A DNA stretch of 64,000 bases, from positions 107,323 through 171,322 of the forward strand of contig CACNTN010000001.1 of assembly GCA_902623395.1 (NCBI GenBank), given 5' to 3'. Origin of the DNA: an uncultured Pelagibacteraceae bacterium (GTDB lineage Bacteria; Pseudomonadota; Alphaproteobacteria; Pelagibacterales; Pelagibacteraceae). The notes under the pieces are model-generated. The model was not told where the DNA came from. It did not search any database and saw only the letters and a program-made list of their open reading frames with translations. Of the stretch, positions 37,348 through 46,827 are shown piece by piece. Both the position numbers and the translations under genes were made by a program. Every line of letters begins with the position of its first letter. The first letter of the stretch is position 1.

Positions 37348-39432
37348 ATGAGTATACCAAAACTAAAAAAAATTAAGAGTGAGAAAAAGTATCACGACCT
37401 TACCTTATCTGATGAATATGCTTGGGTTGACCAACCGAATATTCTTGAAGTATTGAAAGATGCTAATAAACTTGATCCTGAAGTGAAGAATTACATCAAT
37501 GCAAATAACAAAATTACTGAGAAATATTTTGGCGATGTTAAAGGACTTCAAAAAAGTTTATTCACTGAGATAAAATCAAAAATCAAATTAGATGACACAT
37601 CTTTAAAATATAAAGACAAAAAATATTATTACTGGACTAAAACTGAGTCAAAAGGAAATTACGGAAAAAGAATAAGACAATTAATTGATGGTTCAAAACC
37701 TGAGGAAATTTATTTTGATGGAGACTTGGAAAAGAAAAATTATGGCTCAGAATATTTTGGAGTAGGTTCAGTAAGTACATCTCACTGTGATAGTTACATG
37801 GCTTACTCCTTAGATCTAAAGGGATCTGAATATTATACAATTTACTTAAGAGATTTAAGATCAGGTAAAAACGAAAATGATACTATAGAAAACACCAGTG
37901 GAGGAATAACTTGGTCGCTTGATAGTAAAAGTTTTTTCTACTCAAAATTAGATAAATTTCATAGACCTCGTCAGATTTTTAAACATGTTTTAGGGACGTC
38001 TACTAATGAAGATAAATTAATTTTTGAGGAAAAAGACGAAACATTCACGTGTGGAATTAGTCTGTCATCAGATGAGAAGTACTTTATAATTTCTACTTCA
38101 GACCATGTTACAACTGAAGAGTATTTCTTCCCATCAGATGCAGCGGATATTAAGCCTAAATTATTTCAAGCTAGAAAAAAAGACATTCGATATTCGATAG
38201 ATGCATGGAAAGGTTATTTTTACGTTCATACCAATGAAGACGCTAGAGATTATAAAGTTCTAAGATGTAAGACTGATCAAATTCAAAACTTAGAAGTTTA
38301 TATACCTGCAAAAAAAGAGACAGTAATAGGCGGCTTAGATTTTTTAGATGAATATATTTTAAGGAGTGAAAAGTCAGATGCTATTCCAAAACTCTTTGTA
38401 AGAAACATAAAAACCAACAAGGAAGAAGAGATTAAAATTTCTGATGAAGCAATAGGTGTTCCAGGTGCATCACTGATGCAGCGAGATACAAATACTACAA
38501 AGATTAGAGTTGGTTGGGAGAGTATGGCAACACCAAGTAGAGTTTACGAGTATGATATAGTTACTAAAGAAAAAAAATTAGTTAAAGAAACTGAAATACC
38601 TTCTGGGCATGATCCTAGTAAATATGTAGTTGAAAGAATAAAAGCCAAATCTCATGATGGAAGATTAATACCAATAAGTCTAGTAAGATTAAAAGAGGCA
38701 AAACAGGATAGTAAATCAAAAGTTTTATTATATGCTTACGGTGCTTACAAATATAGCGTATCACCTAGCTTTAGTGCTTCAAGATTCTGTTTAATTGATA
38801 GGGGAATTACTTTTGCAATAGCTCACATTAGAGGCGGGGGTGATTTAGGAGATATTTGGCATGAGGAAGGTAAAAAGAAATTAAAGAGAAACACTTTTTT
38901 AGATTACATCGCATGTGCAAATCATCTTATTGATCAACAATATACTCATAAAAAGGGAATTTGTTTTTATGGCGGAAGCGCTGGAGGACTTACAGGTGGT
39001 GCAGTGGCAAATATGGCTCCCGACTTATTTTTCTCTATGCTTTTACTAGTTCCTTTCGTAGACACAATGACAACAATGTTAAATGAAAAGTTGCCTTTAA
39101 CGCCTGCAGAATGGGAGTTATGGGGAAATCCTATTAAGAGCAAAGAATATTTTAAATATATTCTTTCTTACGCACCTTATAATAACCTTGAAAAAAAAGA
39201 TTACCCTTCAATGTTAATTACAACATCTTTATTCGATAACCGTGTTCTTTATTCTGAGCCAGTAAAATATATTGCAAAACTTAGAGATGTTAAAACTGAT
39301 AATAATACTCAATTACTAAAGTGTAAAATGAAAGCTGCAGGTCATGGTGGTATGAGTGGAAGAGATAATGCAATCACAGAATTAGCTGAAGAGTATTCTT
39401 TTATTTTAAAGTCTGCAAAAATTTTAGACTAA
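37348..39432 (+). CDS. ptrB: Oligopeptidase B / S9 family peptidase
   Basis: YAYGAYKYSVSPSFSASRFCLIDRGITFAIAHIRGGGDLGDIWHEEGK, CFYGGSAGGLTGGAVANMAPDLF, HGGMSGR. Confidence 0.93.
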   Translation: MSIPKLKKIKSEKKYHDLTLSDEYAWVDQPNILEVLKDANKLDPEVKNYINANNKITEKYFGDVKGLQKSLFTEIKSKIKLDDTSLKYKDKKYYYWTKTESKGNYGKRIRQLIDGSKPEEIYFDGDLEKKNYGSEYFGVGSVSTSHCDSYMAYSLDLKGSEYYTIYLRDLRSGKNENDTIENTSGGITWSLDSKSFFYSKLDKFHRPRQIFKHVLGTSTNEDKLIFEEKDETFTCGISLSSDEKYFIISTSDHVTTEEYFFPSDAADIKPKLFQARKKDIRYSIDAWKGYFYVHTNEDARDYKVLRCKTDQIQNLEVYIPAKKETVIGGLDFLDEYILRSEKSDAIPKLFVRNIKTNKEEEIKISDEAIGVPGASLMQRDTNTTKIRVGWESMATPSRVYEYDIVTKEKKLVKETEIPSGHDPSKYVVERIKAKSHDGRLIPISLVRLKEAKQDSKSKVLLYAYGAYKYSVSPSFSASRFCLIDRGITFAIAHIRGGGDLGDIWHEEGKKKLKRNTFLDYIACANHLIDQQYTHKKGICFYGGSAGGLTGGAVANMAPDLFFSMLLLVPFVDTMTTMLNEKLPLTPAEWELWGNPIKSKEYFKYILSYAPYNNLEKKDYPSMLITTSLFDNRVLYSEPVKYIAKLRDVKTDNNTQLLKCKMKAAGHGGMSGRDNAITELAEEYSFILKSAKILD

Positions 39433-39470
39433 AGACCTTGAAAATTTAAAATAAATGACCATATCTTAAA

Positions 39471-39525
39471 TGTTGGTTGCCAACTGGGACCAATATTTAA
39501 CCTTGCTAACAAAGGAGGATATATG
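39471..39525 (+). promoter_or_regulatory. Candidate ROSE-like RNA thermometer upstream of Hsp20 gene
   Basis: 3' hairpin CCUUGCU (39501-39507)/AGGAGG (39513-39518) with a single bulged G and loop AACAA, occluding the SD; upstream hairpin GTTGG-TTG-CCAAC (39472-39484). Confidence 0.6.
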
Positions 39526-39966
39526 ACAAGTAAGGATCTATCGATCTTTAATTCACTAAGACCTTATAGTATCGGATTTGATGATATGTTTGATCAATTC
39601 GAGTCTATGTTGGGAAATGGTAGTCTTGCAGTGCAAAGCAATTATCCGCCATATAACATCCGTAAAGTAGGCAATGATAAGTACGCTATTGAATTAGCAG
39701 TTGCTGGCTTTAACAAAAATGATGTTGAAGTTGAATATGAAGATAATCTTTTAACTGTAAAGACAAAAAACATTAAAAGATCTGAAGAAAAAGATGGTGA
39801 TGAGGTTATTCATAGAGGAATCTCGCAAAGATCTTTTGCTAGATCGTTTACAATTGCAGATGATGTAAAAGTAAATGGTGCTGAGATTAAAGATGGTTTG
39901 CTTACAATTTCTTGTGAAAAAATCATACCAGAAATAAAGAAAAAAAGACTTATTGAAATCAAATAA
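39523..39966 (+). CDS. Hsp20 family small heat shock protein
   Basis: YPPYNIRKVGNDKYAIELAVAGFNKNDVEVEYEDNLLTVKTKN ... HRGISQRSFARSFTIADDVKV alpha-crystallin domain. Confidence 0.95.
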   Translation: MTSKDLSIFNSLRPYSIGFDDMFDQFESMLGNGSLAVQSNYPPYNIRKVGNDKYAIELAVAGFNKNDVEVEYEDNLLTVKTKNIKRSEEKDGDEVIHRGISQRSFARSFTIADDVKVNGAEIKDGLLTISCEKIIPEIKKKRLIEIK

Positions 39967-39975
39967 GTTTACCTT

Positions 39976-40002
39976 ACTTGCGGAGCTAAATGCTCCGCAG
40001 GT
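39976..40002. terminator. Bidirectional-type hairpin between convergent hsp20 and gshB
   Basis: ACTTGCGGAGC-TAAAT-GCTCCGCAGGT, 11-bp stem with one T-G wobble. Confidence 0.65.
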
Positions 40003-40003
40003 A

Positions 40004-40924
40004 TTAGATATAATCAAAGAAATACTTAGCTAAATTAATACCAGTTAAATCATAATAAGTTTTCAAACCTGTAGGGCTTGTAACATTTATATCCCCAATA
40101 AGTTTACCTTGAATAAAGTCTATACCTGCAAAATAAATGTTTCGCATTTTTAATTCGGTAGCTACTATCTTGCTTAACTTCATTTCATGCTGGCTAATCT
40201 CTATTTTTTTCGCAGATGCTCCTTTGCTCATATTAGAAAGTATACTGCCTTTTTTTGGAAGCCTAGTGATAGCTCCTTTTATTTTTCCATTAATTATAAA
40301 TACTCTTTTATCCCCTTTTGAAATTTGAGGAATAAACTTTTGAAACATTAAATGGTGATATTTTTTTAAAAATTTATTTATGAATGATTTATTGAATTTA
40401 GTTAAAAGTTTCACGTCATTACCGCTGTAACTTTCTATAGGCTTCATCACTATTTTTTTATTACTTTTTAAAAAAGATTTGATTTCATTTAAATTTTCAC
40501 TGATTAAAGTCTGGGGCATATACTTAGTCAATCTTAGAGAAAAGAGTTTTTCAGGTACTTCCCTTAGAGCTTTTGGGTGATTAATTATTTTTACTTTTTT
40601 TGAGATATGCTCCAAAATAAATGTCGTATTAATATATTGTTGGTTAAACGGAGGTTCGCTACGTATTAATATCAATTTAGCTTTCAAAAGATTTAAAACT
40701 GTTTTGCTATGTATTTTTACTGGTTGCTTTGGATTATCTAAGAATTTTACTTTTGAGCATAAAGCTATCACTTTTCCGTTAATAAAACTTAGATCTTTAG
40801 GTTCATAATAATAGATTTGATAACTTCTTCTTTGAGCCTCTAAGCCCAAGAAAAATGAGGTGTCAGTTTTAATATTTATTTTTTTTAAATTAGAACCCTG
40901 AATAATTAAAATTTTCTTTTTCAT
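40004..40924 (-). CDS. gshB: Glutathione synthase
   Basis: ILIRSEPPFNQQYINTTFILEHI, VMKPIESYSGNDVKLL, GDKRVFIINGKIKGAITRLPK, GDINVTSPTGLKTYYDLTGINLAK. Confidence 0.92.
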   Translation of the reverse strand: MKKKILIIQGSNLKKINIKTDTSFFLGLEAQRRSYQIYYYEPKDLSFINGKVIALCSKVKFLDNPKQPVKIHSKTVLNLLKAKLILIRSEPPFNQQYINTTFILEHISKKVKIINHPKALREVPEKLFSLRLTKYMPQTLISENLNEIKSFLKSNKKIVMKPIESYSGNDVKLLTKFNKSFINKFLKKYHHLMFQKFIPQISKGDKRVFIINGKIKGAITRLPKKGSILSNMSKGASAKKIEISQHEMKLSKIVATELKMRNIYFAGIDFIQGKLIGDINVTSPTGLKTYYDLTGINLAKYFFDYI

Positions 40925-42212
40925 TTTTAAAAAAATCCAAATTGTTAGTCTTTTTGTATTGATCCAATAAAAGCTGTGCTCTATTCTTTTTATTCTTAAT
41001 TACATTTTCAACATGTTTTAGATAAACCGTTTCATCATTTCCTTTAGAATTTACCCGTTCTCTTTTCATTAAACCTCTTTTAGCAATATCAAAAAATATA
41101 TTTCCCCATTCGTGTAATTTTTTACCTTCAAGTTCTGTTTCAAGACCTTTTTTTGGGGACTCTAAATATGCAATCATCACATTCTCTTTTTTCCATTTCA
41201 TTGAAATCTCAAAAGCTTCATCAAGACCTTCATAAAATATTCCAGTAAAAAAAGCTGGTCCGTCACAAAGACACTCCCAATCGCAAGCATCTAAAGATCT
41301 TAACTCTATAAATTGTTTTAACCTTACTTCGGTAAATATTGTTGCAAGATGAGTTTCAAAATCTAGTAAATTTGCTTTATCTTTAAGATTTGAAAAATTC
41401 CCATTTATGAAATCTTTAAAAGATTGACCGTTTGGTTCAATATAATTTTTATCTCTTATCGCAAATAAAATTGGATATTCAATTACATGATCAAAATATT
41501 TTTCAAAGTTTACTTTTTCAAAAGCAATTGGCATTATTCCCCCTCGAGAAGTATTCTGCCAAACTTTATTTCTATATGAATAATAGCCTACTGGTTTTCC
41601 AGACTCAAATGGTGAATTTGAATAAAGGGCTATTGTTAAAGGTATTAAATAATTTCCTAATCTAAAAATTTTTTCAAAGTTTTTTTCTGAAGTGTAATCG
41701 TAATTAATTTGTATACCGCAGGTTCTGTACATCATTTCTAAACTCTGCTTACCTCCCTTGGGCATTTCTGTTGTCATTATTTTATATCTACTTTTTGGGC
41801 TTTTAGGTATATCTGACAAATTATTAAAAGGATCAAAACCAATCGATACAGTATTAATATTCAAGTCTTTACTTGCAGCCTCTATTTCTTTTAAAAATTT
41901 TGAACTCTCACTACAAACTTGATGAATATTTTCTAACGGTGCGCCAGACAACTCACATTGTAAACCTGGTTCTGTAGTAATTTGTTGGTTGTCTCTTTGC
42001 ATGCCAATAATATTTTCTTTTTCATAAAGAGGTTTCCAATCATTTACTTTTAAGTTTTCAAAAAGTTTTTTTAAAGTTTCAAAAGAAATTCTTTTCTTGT
42101 TTACTCCTTCAAACAAAAACCTTTCGTGTTCGACTCCTATTTTAAGATTATTTTGACTTTTAATTCCTTTAGAAAAATACTCTATGAATTGAGATTTATT
42201 TTTTATGTCCAT
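40890..42212 (-). CDS. gshA: Glutamate--cysteine ligase
   Basis: KIGVEHERFLF, ITTEPGLQCELSGAPLENIHQ, MYRTCGIQINYDY, FIELRSLDACDWECLCDGPAFFTGIFY. Confidence 0.93.
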   Translation of the reverse strand: MDIKNKSQFIEYFSKGIKSQNNLKIGVEHERFLFEGVNKKRISFETLKKLFENLKVNDWKPLYEKENIIGMQRDNQQITTEPGLQCELSGAPLENIHQVCSESSKFLKEIEAASKDLNINTVSIGFDPFNNLSDIPKSPKSRYKIMTTEMPKGGKQSLEMMYRTCGIQINYDYTSEKNFEKIFRLGNYLIPLTIALYSNSPFESGKPVGYYSYRNKVWQNTSRGGIMPIAFEKVNFEKYFDHVIEYPILFAIRDKNYIEPNGQSFKDFINGNFSNLKDKANLLDFETHLATIFTEVRLKQFIELRSLDACDWECLCDGPAFFTGIFYEGLDEAFEISMKWKKENVMIAYLESPKKGLETELEGKKLHEWGNIFFDIAKRGLMKRERVNSKGNDETVYLKHVENVIKNKKNRAQLLLDQYKKTNNLDFFKNEKENFNYSGF

Positions 42213-42215
42213 GCT

Positions 42216-42518
42216 TTAAAAACAGTTTTTGCTGCTAAAGCCTACTATCATATTTTTAGGGTTTATCTCAAATTTTCTTTCACATTTAATCTTATATTTC
42301 TCAGATATATAGACATAGTTCCTATTTCTTGTTTTTAAGAATTCTACTTTATCGGGTTGACCAAAAAAACTTTTAAGATCGCTTTCAGGCTTATTTAACC
42401 ATTTGCTTAATTCTTTTTTTTCCTGCTCTGTGGTTTGATTTATTTTTGTCGTTACCGTCTGGCAAGCACTAAGGAAAAGTGTTAAAAAAACAAACAATGA
42501 TATTTTTTTTAATTTCAT
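42216..42518 (-). CDS. Hypothetical lipoprotein (100 aa)
   Basis: Lipobox FLSACQTV. Confidence 0.65.
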   Translation of the reverse strand: MKLKKISLFVFLTLFLSACQTVTTKINQTTEQEKKELSKWLNKPESDLKSFFGQPDKVEFLKTRNRNYVYISEKYKIKCERKFEINPKNMIVGFSSKNCF

Positions 42519-42651
42519 TTCAGATGTTATTTTATACCTAAAACTTATAAACAGAAATATTGAGCATAGGTTGTATAATTCTTAAATAGTCCAAATTAAT
42601 TAAGATTTTAAAATGGATATAGAGTATTTAACGTCAACAGGAGGTCTTTAG

Positions 42652-43962
42652 ATGTTAAATAAATATTTTGAGTATAGAAAACACAAAACAAATTTTAGAA
42701 CTGAAGTAATAGCCGGTGTAACAACTTTTCTTACAATGGCATATATTATGTTCTTAAATCCTTTTATTCTCTCTGGTGAATTCGCCGGAACAGAAAAAGG
42801 TTTTTTTGACTTTGGGGCAGTATTCACTGCAACAATTTTAGCAACCGCCTTGGCATGTTTTATCATGGCTTTCCACGGGAAAACTTGGCCCGTTGGTTTA
42901 GCGCCAGGAATGGGTATTAACGCATTCGTTGCTTACGGCGTGGTTGCTGGACAGGGTTATACACCTCAAGCAGCTTTAGGCGCTGTGCTTGTTGCTGGTG
43001 TAATCTTCTTAGCAATTTCACTAACACCGATTAGAGCTTGGTTAATTAATTCAATTCCAAAAAGTTTAAAACTAGGAATTGGTGCTGGTATTGGTTTGTT
43101 CTTAGCAATCATTGGTTTGGAGATAATGGGGGTAGTTGGTGATCACCCGGTAACATTGGTTACATTAGGTGATATTAAAAATCCTTTAGTGCTTTTAGCG
43201 TGTGCAACTTTTGTCTTTATGATTGTTTTAGAAAAGATGAAAGTTAGAGGTAATATAATTATTGGTATATTGCTCTTTAGCATTATTGCATGGGTTTCTG
43301 GCTTAGCTAAATTTAATGGAGTAGTAGGATCAATACCGCCTATGACATATTTGTTTGATTTTGATCTTAAAGCTGCACTCACTGCAGGTATGGCTTCAAT
43401 TGTATTTACTTTATTATTCATTGATTTTTTTGATACGGCCGGAACACTAACTTCTGTTGCCAATGTAGCTGGAAAAGTTGATAGAAAAGGTAAAGTTCAA
43501 GATATTGATAAAGCAATGTTGTCAGATAGTGTTGGAACAGTAGCAGGAGCTATGATGGGTACAACGACTGTAACAAGTTATGTAGAGTCTGGCTCTGGAG
43601 TAAAAGCAGGTGGAAGAACAGGAATGACTTCCTTAGTCATTGGTGTTTTATTCTTGTCATGTTTATTCTTTGCACCTTTAGCAACAAGCTTGCCTAAAGA
43701 GATAGATGGAGCTGCTTTGCTATATGTCGCAATCTTATTCGTAAGAAATATAACCGATATAGAGTGGAATGATATTGCTGAATCAGGTCCAGCTGTACTT
43801 GCTATGATTGTTATGCCACTTACATACAGTATCAGTAACGGTATAGCTTTAGCGTTCATTGCTTATGCTTTAATAAGAGTTTTTACTGGTAAGTTTGGGA
43901 AAACTTCACCTGCGATTTGGGTAATCGCAGCTGCAAGTGTTTTAAGCTTTTACATAGGTTAA
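42652..43962 (+). CDS. NCS2 family purine permease (AzgA-like)
   Basis: TEVIAGVTTFLTMAYIMFLNPFIL, VGLAPGMGINAFVAYGVV, LLFIDFFDTAGTLTSVANVAG, GTTTVTSYVESGSGVKAGGRTGMTSLV. Confidence 0.95.
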   Translation: MLNKYFEYRKHKTNFRTEVIAGVTTFLTMAYIMFLNPFILSGEFAGTEKGFFDFGAVFTATILATALACFIMAFHGKTWPVGLAPGMGINAFVAYGVVAGQGYTPQAALGAVLVAGVIFLAISLTPIRAWLINSIPKSLKLGIGAGIGLFLAIIGLEIMGVVGDHPVTLVTLGDIKNPLVLLACATFVFMIVLEKMKVRGNIIIGILLFSIIAWVSGLAKFNGVVGSIPPMTYLFDFDLKAALTAGMASIVFTLLFIDFFDTAGTLTSVANVAGKVDRKGKVQDIDKAMLSDSVGTVAGAMMGTTTVTSYVESGSGVKAGGRTGMTSLVIGVLFLSCLFFAPLATSLPKEIDGAALLYVAILFVRNITDIEWNDIAESGPAVLAMIVMPLTYSISNGIALAFIAYALIRVFTGKFGKTSPAIWVIAAASVLSFYIG

Positions 43963-43969
43963 ATATTTT

Positions 43970-43991
43970 AGGGCCAGTTAATACTGGCCCT
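43970..43991. terminator. Perfect 9-bp hairpin between convergent NCS2 permease and phosphoribosyltransferase genes
   Basis: AGGGCCAGT-TAAT-ACTGGCCCT followed by TTTAATTT. Confidence 0.85.
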
Positions 43992-44519
43992 TTAATTTCC
44001 TTTGTTTTTTTTTATTAAATCTTCTATTCGCACTTCCTCATAATGTTCAAAAGGTTGAACTATCCAAGGATTGCTATTAAGTTTTTGAGCACAATAATCG
44101 GGCTCAAATGTTGAGTCTTTCTTTTTCCAAAGAACGGCAGTCTTTATTGATTTTATTTTTCCTTGAAGAGGTGGGTATTTTTTGAGCCAGTCAATACTTT
44201 TATTTAAAGTTACTCCTGTATCAGATAAGTCATCACACAAAAGAATATTTCCACTCATTTCTTGTACCGTTGAACTCATTTCTCTTGAGAAAACTAACTC
44301 TCCTTGCTGATCTTCGGTTCCTTCTCCTGAATAAGACTCCACAGCTAAATAAGCGCATTTAAGTTTAAACACCCTGCTCAATACATCTATAATTGGGGCT
44401 CCACCTCTCATAATACCTATCAATATATCTGGCTTAAATCCACTTTGATGTATTTGTATTGCAAGTTTTTCAACAATGAGATTATACTCTTTCCAATCAA
44501 CAATAAGTTTATCTGCCAT
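43992..44519 (-). CDS. Purine phosphoribosyltransferase family protein (Gpt-like)
   Basis: PDILIGIMRGGAPIIDVLSRVF, ILLCDDLSDTGVTLNKSIDWL. Confidence 0.88.
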   Translation of the reverse strand: MADKLIVDWKEYNLIVEKLAIQIHQSGFKPDILIGIMRGGAPIIDVLSRVFKLKCAYLAVESYSGEGTEDQQGELVFSREMSSTVQEMSGNILLCDDLSDTGVTLNKSIDWLKKYPPLQGKIKSIKTAVLWKKKDSTFEPDYCAQKLNSNPWIVQPFEHYEEVRIEDLIKKNKGN

Positions 44520-44552
44520 GAAAAAAATTAGTTTATTTTTAAGGAGTTGTAA

Positions 44553-44840
44553 ATGAAAGGTTACGTGGTTTGTGTTTATAAAAATATATCTAATGAGGAA
44601 AAGCTTAAAGAATACGCTTTGAAAGCTAGAGCAGCAGTTGAAAGTTTCGAGGGTAAATTTTTAATCAGAGGAGGCAAGACATCGTCTAAAGAGGGTGAAA
44701 AGTCACCAAGAACAGTTGTTATTGAGTTCCCATCCTATGAAAAGGCACTTTCTTTTTATCAATCGAAAGAGTACCAAGATGCTCATTCAATACTTAAAGA
44801 TCATGCAGAACGACAATTCCAAATAGTTGAAGGCACTTAA
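44553..44840 (+). CDS. DUF1330 domain protein
   Basis: KFLIRGGKTSSKEG ... VVIEFPSYEKALSFYQSKEYQ. Confidence 0.88.
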   Translation: MKGYVVCVYKNISNEEKLKEYALKARAAVESFEGKFLIRGGKTSSKEGEKSPRTVVIEFPSYEKALSFYQSKEYQDAHSILKDHAERQFQIVEGT

Positions 44841-45463
44841 TATTGTATCGGTTCATTATCGATTGATCTCCATAGATACCAAGTTGCTACAGAACAATAA
44901 GGTGTAAATTTTTTGTAAAGCTTGTTAAGGAAAAACTTTGGAGGAAAGTATTTCTTATTATAATTATTTGAAATAGCTCTAAGCAATCCTATGTCTTGTA
45001 ATGGCCAAATATTTGGTCGATTAAATGTAAAAAGCAATATCATTTCTGCAGACCACCTTCCAATTTGTTTTAGGTTAGATAAATATTCTATGGCTTCATC
45101 GTCCGTCATTTTTCCAATTATTTCAGGCTTAAAAGTTTTATTAAGAGTTCTTTTGGCTAAATCTTTTATACCTTTAACTTTTTGTTTACTTAGGCCACAA
45201 CTTTTTAAACTACTAAAGGATAATTTATTTACTGTCTTTGCACTTATTTTATTTTTACATTTTTTTTTAAATTTCGAAAAGACTGAGTTAGCAGCAGCAA
45301 CACTAATTTGTTGGCCAATTATACTTTTGCATAATGAAAAAAAAACATCATTTCTCGTCACAAGGGACCCATCTTTATAATCATTAATGAGCTTTTTCAT
45401 CACCTTATCCTTTTTTGATAAAATTCTCTTGGCTCTAGCCCAGTATTTAGGAGGCTTACTCAT
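44837..45463 (-). CDS. DNA-3-methyladenine glycosylase (AlkA-like, HhH-GPD)
   Basis: FSLCKSIIGQQISVAAANSVFSKF, LKQIGRWSAEMILLFTFNRPNIWPLQDIGLLRAI. Confidence 0.9.
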   Translation of the reverse strand: MSKPPKYWARAKRILSKKDKVMKKLINDYKDGSLVTRNDVFFSLCKSIIGQQISVAAANSVFSKFKKKCKNKISAKTVNKLSFSSLKSCGLSKQKVKGIKDLAKRTLNKTFKPEIIGKMTDDEAIEYLSNLKQIGRWSAEMILLFTFNRPNIWPLQDIGLLRAISNNYNKKYFPPKFFLNKLYKKFTPYCSVATWYLWRSIDNEPIQY

Positions 45464-46341
45464 GTCCTGGGAGTAACAATTTGTTTCTTCAATTTATTTT
45501 CTCTCATAAAAATTATTAAAGAACTAACAATGACAAGAGATGCCCCAAGCAATGTTAAAATTTTCGGTATTTCGCTCCAAATAAAATATCCAAAAATAAT
45601 TGCAAAAACTAAACTTAAATATTTTATCGGGGTTACAAGTGATGCCTCGGCTAACCTATAACTTTGAGTTAATAATAAATTAGCTACACTTCCACATAAA
45701 CCAAGAATGAAAAACAACAAAAAATCTATAAAATTTGGCATTATCCAATCAGTAAAGAAAATTGTTGCTAAACCTAAAAGAGTGCAAAGTAATGTAAAAT
45801 AAAATGCAATTGTATAATTAGCTTCTGTTTTAGACAAAGATCTAACACTAATAGCCACACAGGCAAAAAATATACAAAATACAATTGGTGTAATATAATA
45901 ATAATTCACATCTATAAATGCTGGTTGAACAATTAATAACATTCCAAGAAAACCGAGAAATACGGCCGACCATCTTTTTATTCCAACCTTTTCAGATAAA
46001 AAAAAGATTGATGCAATTGTAACAAATATTGGTCCACCAAAAGTTAATGAAACTACATCGGCTAAAGGTAATTCTCTTAAGCCTAAAAATAATGCTATTA
46101 TTGCTAAAGCCCCGCTTATAGCTCTAAAGGCATGGAGACCTGGACGAGTGGTTTTATAAAAAGAAAATATTTTATCTTTTGGTATAATAAAAAATATTGG
46201 AATAAATCCTATAAAAAATCTCAAAAAAAGAACTTGGCCAACTGGATAATAGTCCAGCCATTTTACGCAGATATCCATTATGGAGAAGCAAATTACACTT
46301 CCTACCATGTACAATACGCCTATTTGATTTTGTGTTAACAA
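45460..46341 (-). CDS. DMT/EamA family transporter
   Basis: About 10 TM; GSVICFSIMDICVKWL, ADVVSLTFGGPIFVTIASIFFLSEKVGIKRW. Confidence 0.9.
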   Translation of the reverse strand: MLTQNQIGVLYMVGSVICFSIMDICVKWLDYYPVGQVLFLRFFIGFIPIFFIIPKDKIFSFYKTTRPGLHAFRAISGALAIIALFLGLRELPLADVVSLTFGGPIFVTIASIFFLSEKVGIKRWSAVFLGFLGMLLIVQPAFIDVNYYYITPIVFCIFFACVAISVRSLSKTEANYTIAFYFTLLCTLLGLATIFFTDWIMPNFIDFLLFFILGLCGSVANLLLTQSYRLAEASLVTPIKYLSLVFAIIFGYFIWSEIPKILTLLGASLVIVSSLIIFMRENKLKKQIVTPRT

Positions 46342-46380
46342 TTTACTATCCTTTCTACTTCAAAATATATTAAATAACTT

Positions 46381-46827
46381 ATGCAGAAATGTACACTTGC
46401 TCTTGGCTGTTTTTGGAAACCTGAGGAAAACTATAAAAATAAACCCGGAATATTAGAAACTGAAGTGGGCTACGCAGGAGGTAATAGTGGTCAAACAACT
46501 TACGAAGAGGTGTGTACAGGAAAAACTGGACATGCAGAAGTTGTAAGGCTTACCTTTGATGAAAATAAAATTTCTTTTAAAAAAATATTAGATTTATTTT
46601 TTAAAATGCATGATCCGACACAAAAAGATATGCAATTTCCAGATGTGGGAACTCAATATAGAAGTGAGATTTTTTACGAAAGCGAAATGCAAAAACAAGA
46701 TGCTTCAGAGGTTTTAGCTGAGTTTAATAAAAAATTAGATGGTAAAATTCAAACTAATATTTCAAAAATAAAAAACTATTGTAAAGCTGAAGAGTATCAC
46801 CAAAAATATATCGAAAAAAATAAATAA
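46381..46827 (+). CDS. msrA: Peptide-methionine (S)-S-oxide reductase
   Basis: LALGCFWKPEENYKNKPGILETEVGYAGG, HDPTQKDMQFPDVGTQYRSEIF. Confidence 0.93.
   Translation: MQKCTLALGCFWKPEENYKNKPGILETEVGYAGGNSGQTTYEEVCTGKTGHAEVVRLTFDENKISFKKILDLFFKMHDPTQKDMQFPDVGTQYRSEIFYESEMQKQDASEVLAEFNKKLDGKIQTNISKIKNYCKAEEYHQKYIEKNK

Noticed and set aside
42519-42651. Purine riboswitch upstream of the NCS2 permease
   Set aside because: No three-way junction or conserved purine-aptamer loop sequences could be read; only a strong SD (AGGAGGT) is evident.
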